Positions 24,401-35,984 of a DNA stretch of 64,000 bases are shown here, piece after piece. Origin of the DNA: Trichobilharzia szidati (Eukaryota > Platyhelminthes > Trematoda > Strigeidida > Schistosomatidae); assembly GCA_944472155.2 (NCBI GenBank), contig OX235279.1, forward strand, positions 56,703,564 through 56,767,563, in the 5' to 3' direction. The notes under the pieces were generated by a model. It was not told the origin of the DNA, ran no database searches, and saw only the letters and a list, made by a program, of their open reading frames with translations. The translations under genes were made by a program, and so were the position numbers. The stretch's first letter is position 1, and every line of letters begins with the position of its first letter.

Positions 24401-27400
24401 GAAAACCATAACTTAATACCATCAGTGTCTTTGTGTTGAGGAGTGACTGTTCATTCAATCACTTGTTCTCCACGCCTGTATCATGATGTTTCTGACCAAA
24501 GGGTTACCATAGTGATATTTTAATTTGACTAGCTCTAGGTCCTACATTAGAAAACTAACTGGTGCATTTACGTCAGACTTGGAAGCTCAAATCGTCACAA
24601 ATAGACAAAAATCTAGTGTTGAGAGAGTAGGTAAAAAAATGGGTAATTCCATACTCTGTAAGTTCAGCAAATTCACAATAAGTGGATGACGTTCCGAGCG
24701 CAATTTATTCCTCGTAATCACATAATGTTTTGTTCACATGGTTCAAAATTTGCCAAATATATTTTTACTCCTTGTTGATTTACTGCAATAACCGAATTCT
24801 GCTCTTATATTAAAACCTAAGTAAGCTGAGGAAGGGGATTTTAGAAGAACTGCCAAGGGCGGGTTGCCTAGTTGTCTCTGACCCACTAACCGGTATTTGC
24901 CTGTCTACTTCAGAGGGCCCTGCAATACAAAAAGAAAGAAGTGGCCAATTAAATAAACAGTCAGTTCCACAATGCCCTAATAGGTGCTTTAATACCCATG
25001 CAAAAAATAAACAGTTGGTACACACTACAACAAAATATCGAGGTGTGCTAGCAGACCAATTTCTCCCGACTTTGAATTTGCACTGAAAGTGTGGGTTCCA
25101 AGAAAGAGGAAGTGCAAGAGCTTCGTATGCCAAACAAGACTGGCAAGAACAAAATTAAAAGCTCCGCAACTAAATCAACCAGCCCAGGGAACACTATTAA
25201 TTGCAAATCATCCACCTGAGTTACAAATCTTCTCTATTATTACAAAATTAATTCATCATGTAGGTTCTAGAAGTGCGGATATGAACGGACATTTTTGCTG
25301 AATTCTCGACTAGTGGATATAGTGCGTTCAACTTTGCTGTAAGGGATCATAGAAATTAGCCAATTCAGATAAATTTAGGCCATTTCTTCTTCAACGATTA
25401 ATTCACCCATCTATACTGACTGAAATTGAGGACGATTAGGTCTTTCAAGAAACAGGAGTGCGTTAGCCACCTTACGCTGTGATCAGGTATTTCTAGATTG
25501 TCTCCATGGTATCGTTAGCAAATGCGTCCTCAAACAGCCGCAGTTGTCATGTTTTGTCCTTACTGGTTTGGGTGATGTTGGGAACAGCCTAACCACCAAC
25601 TTAGGTTGACCAGACTAAATATTCAACAGATGGTGTGACCAAAGCTCGTGCCTATCGGGGTATTCCCAGTTGAAGCCGACCTGAGTTGAGCTCAGAGTCT
25701 TTAAGCTGCGTGGCCAACTGGCTTCCGAGAATTCAGGTGAATGCTGACCAGTATTTTGAATCTCGGGACGGAAGATAGGGTCCTCGAGGACGTAGTATTT
25801 TAGCTCTAATTAGGTATAATTGACGTTACGGGCTTAAAAATACCATCATTTATTTCACAGGACCTACACCGATCTACGGTGCTGTGGATTGTTATATAAG
25901 CACCTGTTAACTCCGATTGCAAGGTTTTGGGAACCTATATGAAGACAACTGTGAAATCAATTACACCTGTGATTACCCAAATGAATGTAGCCGTAATATT
26001 ATAATCTGTGTATATCTTAATGATATTCAACTGGAAGTCCACCAACCCTGAACAGTGATAGTGGGTCAATATGGTTAGATCTGCATGTTTAAGATAATTG
26101 GTTTCGCTCTGGGTGGTTCATGGACAGAGGTTGGGACATAGTTTTCGCTCACCTCTATCCCCTTTTGGGTACAACAGGAGAGAAAAGGCTTGTGAAATCG
26201 GCAGGAAAATGGGCAAGTTTTGTTCAATAAATATGCGTATAGCTAATAGTGAGAATCATCAGTCGCTTAATGAACAACATTGGTGATTACTGGAGTCTCG
26301 TGGCAGTTTTATGCTATGTTGAGACACCGTATGAGAATGCATAATATATTAATCAGGTAACTACACTGACTTTTATTCAGAAATCATAAATATAGGGCTT
26401 CCCATCGCCCTAATATGATCTTATATGTTAATCCTCGTAATAGCAATGCATAACTAAGTTTTATAAGTCCTGTAATATCCGGCTGACAACTCTGTAGTTG
26501 GTAATCTATTGTTGGGCCCTCATAGGGAGGTCACATTTGAGGCCGCAGTTATTTTACTAAAGCTCTGTTGAATGCTTGTGAGTGTTGCAATCATTTTTGA
26601 AGCAACTTTGCGGAAGTTGACAAGAACAGTGTCGTTCGTGCGAAGCTACGTCATGCTTTTACAAGGCATAGACTTAGATCTGTATCCCTTGTAACAATTG
26701 ACTAACCCACTGTAGACTGACCGGCACTTATTAAAATAGCCTACCGAGTCAAAGACAGTGAATGAAGACATTCACATGTATGTGCTAAATAGCAAAACAA
26801 ACATATTTTAACGTTACCACCGCACGGAAAATATCTCTTCGAACCCCAGACGACATTGATTATCCACAAACTTAAATACGGATCGTTCCTGCAAACTTAA
26901 GTCAAAAAGATCAGCATACATAATGATTCACCATAAAACAAATTAACGTAATTTAATAACACTTACCCATGACTGTACAACCTGTGTGTCCCTGCATAGA
27001 CGAGAATAAAATATATTATTATTTCTAAGGTGTTTGACGGCGTCGACTGTTTGTTGCTGGAACGTAAACTGAATTCCCAAGTCATTCTCCAACGAAAGGC
27101 CCCAAAAGGTCTGCTTCTTCCAGATGTAGACCAATCACCACTGGTGTAGTTCACAGTAGCGTCAAATGGCCTCTCCCATTTACACCATATATCGACGATA
27201 TATGCGCTTGCTTCTCAAATGATTAACCGTTTATATCTGAAGTTGACACAAAGGTGGCTTAGACATTCCAATGTAATGACCTGGGGTATTTCAGACTGTG
27301 GTCAAGAATGGACTGGATAAGATGACAGCGTGATCATCTTTATGGGGCCCACATTTCAGCCCAAACACATTTGACTGGATCTGCTACGAAGCACCACCAA

Positions 27401-28259
27401 CAGACAATAAATTAACGTTCCAATCAGGTGATCTACCTAGAATCCAAAGTAACCCTGACCTAGAATTTTGGTGCTTTAGTGACCGAACATTTTCCGAACA
27501 AGTCGGGGATACTCTCAAGATGAGTAAACAGAAAGTGCTACGACCATTAATTGGTCTAATGATAATGATCGTAAACTCTGCATCCTGTGTGTCTTACTCT
27601 AGCACCTGCGTATCATCTCTCTTCTTACCTTCCATTAACGCAACCTTTCGTAATTCCCGCATGAAGTTGACTGACTATAAGTATATTATAGATAAAAATT
27701 TAGACTTAAACCAATATCTTGTAATTTATTCTTATTAAGTTTCTGGAGTTTTCTCTTATTTTTTTCGAATTTTTAATGTCAGTAAACAGTGTTCCATTTC
27801 AAAATGAACTCGTTAAATATGATCATGCCTGTACAAACGGTATGTCAGTCATGTAAATGCTTAATTTATGTGAATAGAATATTATTATTAGCTCATATTA
27901 CACTAAGCAAGTTTAAGACCAGCATCAGAAAACTGCCTACTTTATTCCCAGAAGCAGCCATATATTTGACATGTTGAGAATGGAAAGTTTCTGACAATCT
28001 TTCATGTCCAAACCTTTTGGGTATGACTGTGCGAAAGACTACATTTCATGGTGTATGCCTCTAGATCTTGGCACCTTTCTGGAATAGACGGCTTAGTATA
28101 CAGCTAATGTTCTTCTAAAATATCTTTCACAGTGCCATCCTCGGAGAGTACGGACATAGGATTCTAACAGGAAGTCTCTTATAATCTGAGTAACCAACCA
28201 CGTATGGTGACAAGAAAAACCCTTGAAATATCACTCCGTGGAAACTTCTTCAGAGTCAT
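21481..28259. other. No recognised feature
   Basis: A long stretch without a supportable gene. A possible isolated exon lies around 26,960-27,150 (minus), ending at a good GTAAGT donor (near 26,962), but no partner exon or family could be found. Other ORFs (24,156-24,416, 24,810-25,133, 27,520-27,738) look random. Confidence 0.35.
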
Positions 28260-29015
28260 GTATGAAGAGATAGCGGAGACAGGACTGCAGGTGAACACAG
28301 AGAAGACGGAGGTGATGAAGGTAGCCAACGAGCCGCAACAATAACCAGCACTAATCACCATCAGCGGGAGAGACTTGACAGAGGTTACTTCTTTAACTTA
28401 TCTAGGAGGCATCGTTTCGGCTACAGGCAGAACGGAGGAAGATGTCAAAGTCGGAATCAGAAGGGCAAGATACGCCTTAATCAACCTGAAACCAGTGTGG
28501 AAATTTCCTGCACTCAGCCAGTATGAAGAACAAGATTCGGATTTCCAACACAAATGTAAGGTCAGTCACTGCCTCTATACGGGTCAAAAATTTGCACTGC
28601 GTGCCACGAAAAGCGTTTCCAATAGGTTGCGAACTTTTATCAACAGTTGCCTCCGCTCCATGCTGAAGATCAAATTGCCGTTTGGCCAGAAAGAATTGGC
28701 GAGAAGTAACTCTGGTAACAATCGAACCAAGAGCCGATTGCTCAAAAAAATGTAGGAGAAAATGGGGATGGATTGGGCATACATTGAGGAGGTCATCGAA
28801 TGACATGGTGCGTCAAGGCATCTCTCCAGTGGCATCTCAACGGGAAGCGACGAGCTTGTCGTCATAGGGTGACATGGAGGAGGTCGTGTGAAGAGGAGGT
28901 GAGAGATTATGGGCGATCGCAGACCCAGGTGAAGAGGACGATAGAAAATGGAAGAAAGTGGAGATGTGCTGTTGAAGCCCCGAGTTTCATTCGGCACCCA
29001 AGGGAATAATAACAG
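28260..29015 (+). pseudogene. RTE-like non-LTR retrotransposon 3' fragment, copy 2
   Basis: A longer copy of the fragment at 17,895. It starts in the RT thumb (ETGLQVNTEKTEVMKVANE), continues through VTSLTYLGGIVSATGRTEED and FINSCLRSMLKIK, and then through the same three frames to the (AAT)n-like end. From about 28,624 to 29,009 it differs from 17,957-18,342 at only a few bases and shares all its frameshifts. No YADD catalytic box is present. It is 5'-truncated and inactive. Confidence 0.8.
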
Positions 29016-29445
29016 ATATAACTACTGCAGTTTAATTACATGTCTTTCCACATTGGGCAGTGGATCTTTTAATGTTTCGTGAAAGGATAAAATTTGGGGA
29101 GCTGATTGGTGACATTGTTTAGTCAATACATGAAGACTAAGAATAACTTTATCATCAATTTAAATAGTTCCACTTATAACAACATAAGCCATTTAAGATA
29201 TTTGAATTGAGGTAGTGATGATAACATCCGGTGTGGCTTCACTGATTTATTTTTGCGAAGTAATTAGACATTAAATAGGGCATCGAGAGTTACTCATGCA
29301 TTCACTGGTAATGCATGGCTGAAAACTGCCTTCAACAGTCGACTAAAATGAAGTTAAAAAGGGAACAATTTTATGATCAAAACGAATGTAAACATGCTTG
29401 CTTTCTTGACGTTATGATTTTAGTGTAATCATGGCTGTTGTGTAA

Positions 29446-29564
29446 CTAGTCTTTCTTGGCGGTAATTGTCTGATCTCCGACATCTCCCGTCATTGTCGTA
29501 GAAGACATGAATTTGCTAACAAAATTAGCAGAAGAATTAACTAAAAGTTGTTTGTATAAAAGCA
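29446..29564 (-). CDS. Candidate small gene, exon 2 (end), 85-aa product
   Basis: The acceptor AG at 29,566-29,565 follows a T-rich tract. It has 2 leading bases, 38 codons and a TAG stop at 29,446. The two leading bases complete the codon left by the exon ending at 29,797, giving Val. The peptide ends MTGDVGDQTITAKKD. There is no domain and no clear AATAAA within the next 100 bases. Gene status rests only on compatible splice signals and phase. Confidence 0.35.
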
Positions 29565-29796
29565 CTTGGTAGAATAAACACTTAAATAACGACGACTTCT
29601 TTGGTGTTCCATAAAGTGTGCATCGTTTCGCTATGATAGGGGAGAATGGGTGACTGGGTAAACATCTAACATAGGTTGTGGCCTGCAGAGTGAAGGGTGT
29701 TTTGTAACGAAAATCGGAAGGCAGGCTGTAACTTCGAAAAAACCACCGATTGTAGACCACAACCCGAAACGTTATTCATGCTAACTGAAGTCTTAC

Positions 29797-29935
29797 CTTT
29801 AACTGGGATAGTTCGTACACTCGCCAGATCATCGTATGTTATCCGCGTTTTAAGTCGTTTTGCAATCAGTTGAATGGCTGTTAGCACTGGCTTTAATACA
29901 GACAGTTCTAGCTCACGTATTTGGATATAGTGCAT
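29797..29935 (-). CDS. Candidate small gene, exon 1, 85-aa product
   Basis: ATG at 29,935, 46 codons plus 1 base, then a GTAAGA donor at 29,796; the intron is 232 bases. The peptide is helical in look (IRELELSVLKPVLTAIQLIA, then KRLKTRITYDDL) with no signal peptide or membrane helix. I do not recognise the family. The start is uncertain: another upstream exon could splice into this segment, and a GTAAGT donor on the same strand near 29,970 hints at one. Confidence 0.35.
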
Positions 29936-29989
29936 TAGGCATTAACGAGCACAGGTAACACTTACCCTTTAGAGGTTTCTGGTTGCTTT

Positions 29990-31325
29990 CTAATTTTGTT
30001 TTGTTCCCAAAAATACATACAAGCACAACATATTCACGCATCTCGTGTGGCTCAATCTTGTTTGACTTACATTTTCTCATAATATATCTGATTTTTCAAC
30101 TGATAACAGATACACTAATGGTATACTCATCTTCTAGAAAGGCTTCAGAGCTTCTTCAACTTCGGACCTGGTTCTTAATTCTCAAGGTTTTGATATGCTC
30201 TTCGAAAACCTTACTAATGTCAACTCTGGCAGTGCTTGTCAAGGAACTTAGGCCTAAGTTCCTATTGTAACGAAGACTTAAGCGATTGAACCGATAAACA
30301 CTATGTGTTTCCTTCAACTTTAAATCCAAAACACCAATATTCCTTGAACGAAATTATATTGTTTGACAATTAAAGTGAAGAAAACTACAAAGTCTGCAAA
30401 CAAGTGTTAAGTACAAATGAAGTTATAAAGTACTTTTATTCGTATTGAAATCCAGTCTTCCTTCAACTTGCAAGCGATCGTTCCATTCGCGCCTTCAATT
30501 TCCCGCCAATGGTTGCCAGTCCCAATAAAACAAACGTTCAATGTTCACTTCCATTGACAGTGCTCTCTTCACCAGATTCACTCGTAGATTGTTGCATGCT
30601 GTAAACATGGACGTGAAAGACATTGTTTTTACCAGATTATTACGTATTAAGTGAGCAGTTGAGTCAGCGGCAATAGCGGCAGCCAACAACTGAACTGGAA
30701 ACAACAGCTTCTACCACCCAAACATGTGCACGTGCATATTTTCCAAAACTTCTACACAGTATCATTTCAAAACAGCTGAAAAACAACTAAAACACTGGAA
30801 CCACGCATGAATGCAACGTATGAAATAATTACAAAGAAATGAATGAACTGACCTGGTGATAAAAGCTTTAGAAACAAACTAAATAACTAATTTCAACTGC
30901 AACGGAAACACAAATGAGGTGGAACGTGATATTTGTGAACAATGATACTAATCCTAACGAGCTATTATCACATTGTCCAAACAGTACTTAAAAACGTGAT
31001 CTGAGTAAAATTTGCTCCTAAGTTGGTGAATAGCGTTGATATTCCAGCTATGATAATGCCATATGCCGTTATCCAACGATTGGCATGCGTTCAAGTTCAT
31101 TGGGATGTTCACACTCTTAGGACGCTATTGTTGAACTTCGCTCAGTTTGTATCCAGATAAGTTGTGAATAACTGCAGGATAAACGCAAAAGCCAATGAGT
31201 AAATGAACGGTTAAGGAATGTCAATCCAACATGGCCGACTAAAATGGATGAAAGTAACCTTCAGGTGCCTAACTCTTCCAATTCAGATTTCAGATTTATT
31301 GGTTGAGAAGAAGTTGTAGCCTATG
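29990..31325. other. No firm feature
   Basis: A minus-strand ORF of 69 codons at 30,495-30,704 has a plausible composition but no recognised family. The rest is unassigned AT-rich sequence. Confidence 0.35.
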
Positions 31326-32155
31326 TTAATCCTTTTCTAGTAAATTTCTGTGGTTGTTCAAACCCTTCTTGAACGAGTCAGTTGAGGTTGCAGACATCAC
31401 TTCTTCTGGGAGTCGGTTCCAAGAGCTTATGACTCGGTGTGAGAACCAGTACTCAAGAGCAATATGGTTTCTTCTTGGCTTTTGAACTCTCCTGGTATGT
31501 CCTCTAAAGTGTTCCGACCTGATGTAAAGGAAAAAAGAGAATAGGTCAGGTCCATAGTCATTATTTAAAATTTTAAACGTTGTGATTAAATCTCCTCTCT
31601 GCCTACGGTATGACAGGGAGAAGAGATTTAAACTGTCTAGTCTTTCCTCGTATGATCAATTAGTTATTCCGAGAACCATACGTGTCGCCTTCCTTTGAAC
31701 GCTTTCTAGAATTTGTGAATCCCCTTTTAGACAAGGACTGGCGGCCTGGATGCAGTTTTCCAGTCTTGACCTCACCAGGAGGAGAATTGCCCATAAGGAC
31801 CTGAAACTACATGCGGCCACCGCACGACAGTGTGATGTAGTTCTTAAGTCATGGCTAACTATGACACCTAAGTCCAAGTGAGTCTGAACTGATGGAGGTG
31901 TTATTCCCTCTAGTTCGTAGGAGCTCGTGCTTGCTTGTCCAATGCGCATGGTTGCACATTTTGCCACATTGATCGAGAGCATCCACTTTGTGGACCACTC
32001 TGACAACGTGGACGTATCACTGTTGCCCTTCAGCTTTCTCCAAATTTTCAAGTCATCTGCGTATAGGACCATAGGGGAGTCGGTGAGCAGAGATATCTCA
32101 TTGACCTTGAGCATACGGGATAATTTCAGCCCGTTAATTATGAAGAATAACTACT
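31326..32155 (-). pseudogene. CR1-like non-LTR retrotransposon, RT C-terminal half (5'-truncated)
   Basis: The minus-strand frame starts in the RT palm with the catalytic box VLYADDLKIW (near residue 17 of the open stretch), continues with SEWSTKWMLSINVAKCATM and VQRKATRMVLGI, meets one TGA at 31,656, and goes on in frame with YEERLDSLNLFSLSYRRQRG, FRGHTRR and the closing WNRLPEEVMSATSTDSFKKG to a stop at 31,326. YEERL...LSYRRxRGDL and WNxLP are hallmarks of CR1-group LINEs. It is one substitution away from a continuous frame but lacks its N-terminal half and endonuclease. It lies about 290 bases upstream of the DUSP23-like start codon, in the opposite direction. Confidence 0.85.
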
Positions 32156-32445
32156 AGGAAGAATATCAAGACTACTAAAAATAAAGAGTTTTTCTTATAA
32201 CATAAGCATCATTGTTTAGCAGGTGTAATATATGTTCATCCAAACATGCCGTTTTATCGCTGTTGATAGGTTGAAGGCTGTGCGCAAGCGCTTTTGGCTC
32301 CATAACGCTTTTTTAGCTTGAAAAGTTGCGTTACAGTTGCGGGTTCTACAGTTATTGCGACGAGACATCCTTATTCCTGGAAAAATAATCTGGGTAATTT
32401 CCCTTAACTGAGTCCTGATACTATTGCGTCGCTTCGCTCCAACGA

Positions 32446-32608
32446 ATGTCTCGTCCACCAAATAATTTTTCATGGGTGTCGAGTTCTGTGGCTGGATTCG
32501 CATTTCCATACGAAGAATCTGAAATGAAATACTTAGTACATGATGCTGGGATATCACATGTTATAACTATGTGCCAAGAGGCTCCCAGTTTCCCCTCTGA
32601 TTTAAAGA
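32446..32608 (+). CDS. DUSP23: DUSP23-like protein phosphatase, exon 1 of 3
   Basis: ATG at 32,446, 54 codons plus 1 base, donor A|GTAAGT at 32,609. The peptide begins MSRPPNNFSWVSSSVAGFAF and continues YLVHDAGISHVITMCQEAP. It aligns with the N-terminus of animal DUSP23 (PPNFSWVxxxxLAGxAxP, then LxxxGVxHxVxLxE). DUSP23 is a small cytosolic or nuclear atypical dual-specificity phosphatase of about 150 residues with no extra domains. The three exons join in phase to give 154 residues. The start is supported by its position relative to the human protein. A CR1-like relic lies just upstream, so any promoter must be within about 290 bases or overlap it. Confidence 0.9.
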
Positions 32609-32768
32609 GTAAGTCCGCTTTCACTTCTCTATGCAATGCATTGATAATTCTGTCTCACTAAGTTCAGCGTTTCAGGTTATGGCTATGTGTAATGTCCACG
32701 ATCTTCGGTGGTTTATTTAGTGAACCAAATAGTCTGGGTAAATCAGTACATAGGCTTTTACTGAGTAT

Positions 32769-32964
32769 GCGTCGGTGGCACAGTGGTTAGGACTCTCGCC
32801 GACCATGCACATGGTCCGGGGTACGGATCCCCTGCCGGCGCACACCCGATATCTACGGTCGGCCTGAAATTTGGGCTACCGATATCCATGCTGAAAATTC
32901 CATACTTGTACTGAAAATACGGTGTGGAATCAAGCTGTAATCAAAATAATAAAAAAATATTGTA
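32769..32964 (+). mobile_element. tRNA-derived SINE, copy 2
   Basis: It begins GCGTCGGTGGCACAGTGG (A-box-like) and has GGTACGGATCC in the B-box position. The body is shared with 12,958-13,147 and the 3' tail is an A-rich AATAATAAAAAAA. It lies in intron 1 of the DUSP23-like gene in the sense orientation. The RNA polymerase III promoter boxes look usable. Confidence 0.85.
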
Positions 32965-33324
32965 ATATCAGGTTGCCTCCTTTGCGATAGTTTGATAGTA
33001 GTACTTGGTTAAAGTACTACTTCATGCGTGAAGTGTTGCAGTGTTGTCGCCAGTGTTTATGATTCCGTGGTGCTCAACGGCATAATAATAGTGACAGTCC
33101 TGACCTCAAACTATTCACTGCTTTGTGGACCTGGAGTCTTGTTCAAACGACTAATTACTGATTTTTGCTCTATAATCTATACACAGGTTGTAGTGAAATT
33201 AATAAGACGTGCATTATTATAAAGGAAATGAAAGTAAATGGGAAGGATTCCCGGCTGTATCATGTCTTTTTCTTAAGATTCTAGTAACATGTGTATTACA
33301 CATCAAACTAAATGCGTTTTTGAC

Positions 33325-33735
33325 ACGTAACTTTGTACAGAAGTGCAGAGATTCAATTTACCACACCATATAGCACACAAAGGAGAGGGAAAGAAAAATG
33401 CGAAGTAAATATAATGAACGAAAATGTACGGAAAGAAACACGTACATAGCGAATAAAGAGAGACAGATAGATGTAAGAGTTTATAAAAAGTGAAAGCATA
33501 TGCGCCATTGAGAACGATTTTTAGCTGCGAAAGCAAAAGTCTCCAGCGATCGGTTCTTGGCGACTCGATGTCCTCAACGAGATAGTGTACAACTCCCTAC
33601 GTGACTCAAACCAGCAGTCAAAGATTTCGGGGATCACTGCCAGGTTCCGATTTCATTACTAAATTTTAGCTAATCTGGTCTTGTGTCAACCAATATCTGT
33701 AGATGATCCCTTGGACACCAGGATTTCACAGCTAG
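33325..33735 (-). mobile_element. RTE-like element, 3' end fragment
   Basis: Shares the 3' end phrase AACTTTGTACAGAAGTGCAG and the CACACCATATAGCACACAAAG segment with the larger copies at 33,935 and 35,985, and part of the C-terminal coding region. It is antisense within intron 1 of the DUSP23-like gene. Confidence 0.65.
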
Positions 33736-33934
33736 TTAGATTAATCTCAGTGTTTAACTTAAGACTTCAGGACTAACTACAGTTATTTAAGTTTCACTAC
33801 TCACTGCACCTGGTAGATTGTGCTCATTTCACGTTATTTACCACATTTCTTAACTGTTATTGGCTAGATTCATGATAGGATTCATGATCTCACACTATTC
33901 ATATTTAACTGACTGACTAGTTTCATCGTGGAAC

Positions 33935-35975
33935 TTTGCACAGATGTACATCAGTTCTAGTTGTCACACCACGTAGCCCACAGAGCAAGAGAGGAAAGAG
34001 ATTCAAAACAGAGATAATAAACAGAAATGTGAGGCAAGAATATTAATATGAGGGAGTTAAGTTTTATTGGATATTATAAATCACAAGGAGTGGATGCTTC
34101 TGCGCCACTGAGAATGATTTTGAGCCATATCACCAATTGTCTCCAGCCATTGGTCTTTACTATCCCGAGGACCTCAACCAAGTCTACACCTCCCGGCTTG
34201 GCTTGAAAGAATTGTTGTGGATTTCATTGACTGATAAGGTCATGTTTTCCAAACTGATCACGTCAGCTGTTGGTTGAGGAAGACGATGGCTGGACATGCG
34301 TAGCACATGTCCTAATCGTATCAGTCGGTGTATCTTCACAACCTCATCGATTGAGTCCCCCCCTTACCCAGCACTCGACGCCTAACCTCAATATTGATCA
34401 CTTTATTATACCACGTAACACGGGAGATAGAACGCAGACACCTATCATCGAAGACAGCTAACTAGTTGGCTTTTTCATGTCTTCCACTTTCATTGGCCAT
34501 GTCTCACAGCCATAAAGGAGGACGGCGTGAACTGTGGAGCAGTACACATGCCTTTTGGTTGATAGCAGAATATCACGCCTCCACCAGAGATGGCGTAAGT
34601 TCGCTGAAGAGTGCCAAACGAGCGTTTTATATCCGTGCTGAGATTTCGTGAGCAGTCAACCCGTTGGTACTGGCTGATGCAACTTCCCAAATAAGTGAAG
34701 CAGTCAACATGCCCCGCCAACCAGTTCACTCCCTATCTTTAAGGTAGGAGTCAATGTGGTCCAGTCTTGTAACATCTTACATATGACGGGAGCGAATCTC
34801 ATGCCAAAAATTCACAGACTGCTGCTCAAGATGTTCAGAAGACTGCACTTTGTCTGCGTCTTTATCTAGGAGGGAGGACTATATCATCTGCATATTCCAA
34901 GTCAACGAGATTATTCCCTGGTAACAAGTCAATCTCCTAGTCACTGAAGCTAGTTAGGGTTAAGTCCATTAGTACATCTATTATGAAATTAAACAGAAAT
35001 GGGGGACAGCGGGTATCCCTGGCGGACACCACTGGTTGTCACCACTTCAGGTGACTACTCTTGGTAGGCTCTCACGTGGCTGCATGAGTGAGAGTACAGT
35101 GCCTTGATCAGCGAGATGTATTTCCTCGGCATTCCTTTCACAGATAAACATCGCCATATTACCTTTCGGTCGACGGAATCGAAATATGACGATTGTTGGA
35201 TGCCTGTAAGCATGCCTATGTTCCAGAATCTGTCGAGGGGCGAAGATATGATCGATATACCCTCTAAAGCCCGCCTGGACTTTTCGTGTTTCTTCCTCCA
35301 GCACCGCTTGGTCTGCGCATGATTATGGAGCCTAGAACTTTAGATATCATATTGGTGAAGCTAATCCCCCGTGATTTTCACAGGAAGACTTGTCTCCCTT
35401 CTCGTATGTCGGGATAGTCAATAACTTACACCAACCCGATGGGACCTTCTCTGATTCCCAGACGCTGCCTAGTACCTCAGTTAACGCAGACGGTAAACTC
35501 GCCACCGTCCTTAAACACCACTGGAGTCATTCCATCAGGTACCTCTGCCTTGCCTCGTTTCAGACCAGTTACAGTCTTAGTAACCTCAGTTAGGGACGGT
35601 GGACCTGTCTCTATATCCCATTCGCGGAGGTGTGGGATGTTCGGTAAGTTGAGCGTGTCTGTAGGTCAATTAAACTGCTCCTCAAAGTGTTCTTTCCAGC
35701 GCTCCAGTCGTCTATCCTAAGAGCTAATTATGGCGCCATTGTTCTCAGAGATTGTCACTTGTCGTTCGTCTTTTACCATCTGTTTCCTTGATAAGTCTAA
35801 GTAGTCCGGTGTCACCAGTCGCCGATGTCTTTCCCATCTCTTTCGCTTTTGTCGCCCATCGTTGTCCTCGGTCGTTGCGGAGACTTCTCGTTAGTTGGCG
35901 TTTGGGCAGTTTTCACTCCTCGCCGGAATCAGTCTTCTTGCATTAATCATTTTGGATGAGGTAGTTGCTGCTGCT
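33935..35975 (-). pseudogene. RTE-like non-LTR retrotransposon, decayed 5'-truncated copy
   Basis: Colinear with the better-preserved copy at 35,985-37,930 but broken by many indels. Recognisable pieces on the minus strand are CFTYLGSCIS (near 34,690), the RT segment HIFAPRQILEHRHAYRHPTI (near 35,250) and the 3' end at 33,935-34,480 with the same terminal phrases. No intact catalytic box is left. It is antisense in intron 1 of the DUSP23-like gene and directly abuts the next copy. Confidence 0.8.
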
Positions 35976-35984
35976 GGATTCAAC

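Noticed and set aside
24810..25133. 107-codon minus-strand ORF
   Set aside because: Frame is not better than chance and no motif is visible; a retroelement integrase was considered but no catalytic residues are in place.
26943..27154. Possible isolated exon on the minus strand with a GTAAGT donor
   Set aside because: No acceptor, partner exon or protein family could be supported in either open frame.
27520..27738. 72-codon plus-strand ORF with a hydrophobic start
   Set aside because: Composition is plausible for a secreted peptide but there is no homologue, splice context or poly(A) signal to support it.
32769..32841. Functional tRNA gene
   Set aside because: The head has A- and B-box-like elements but no cloverleaf that I can fold, and it is joined to a SINE body repeated elsewhere.
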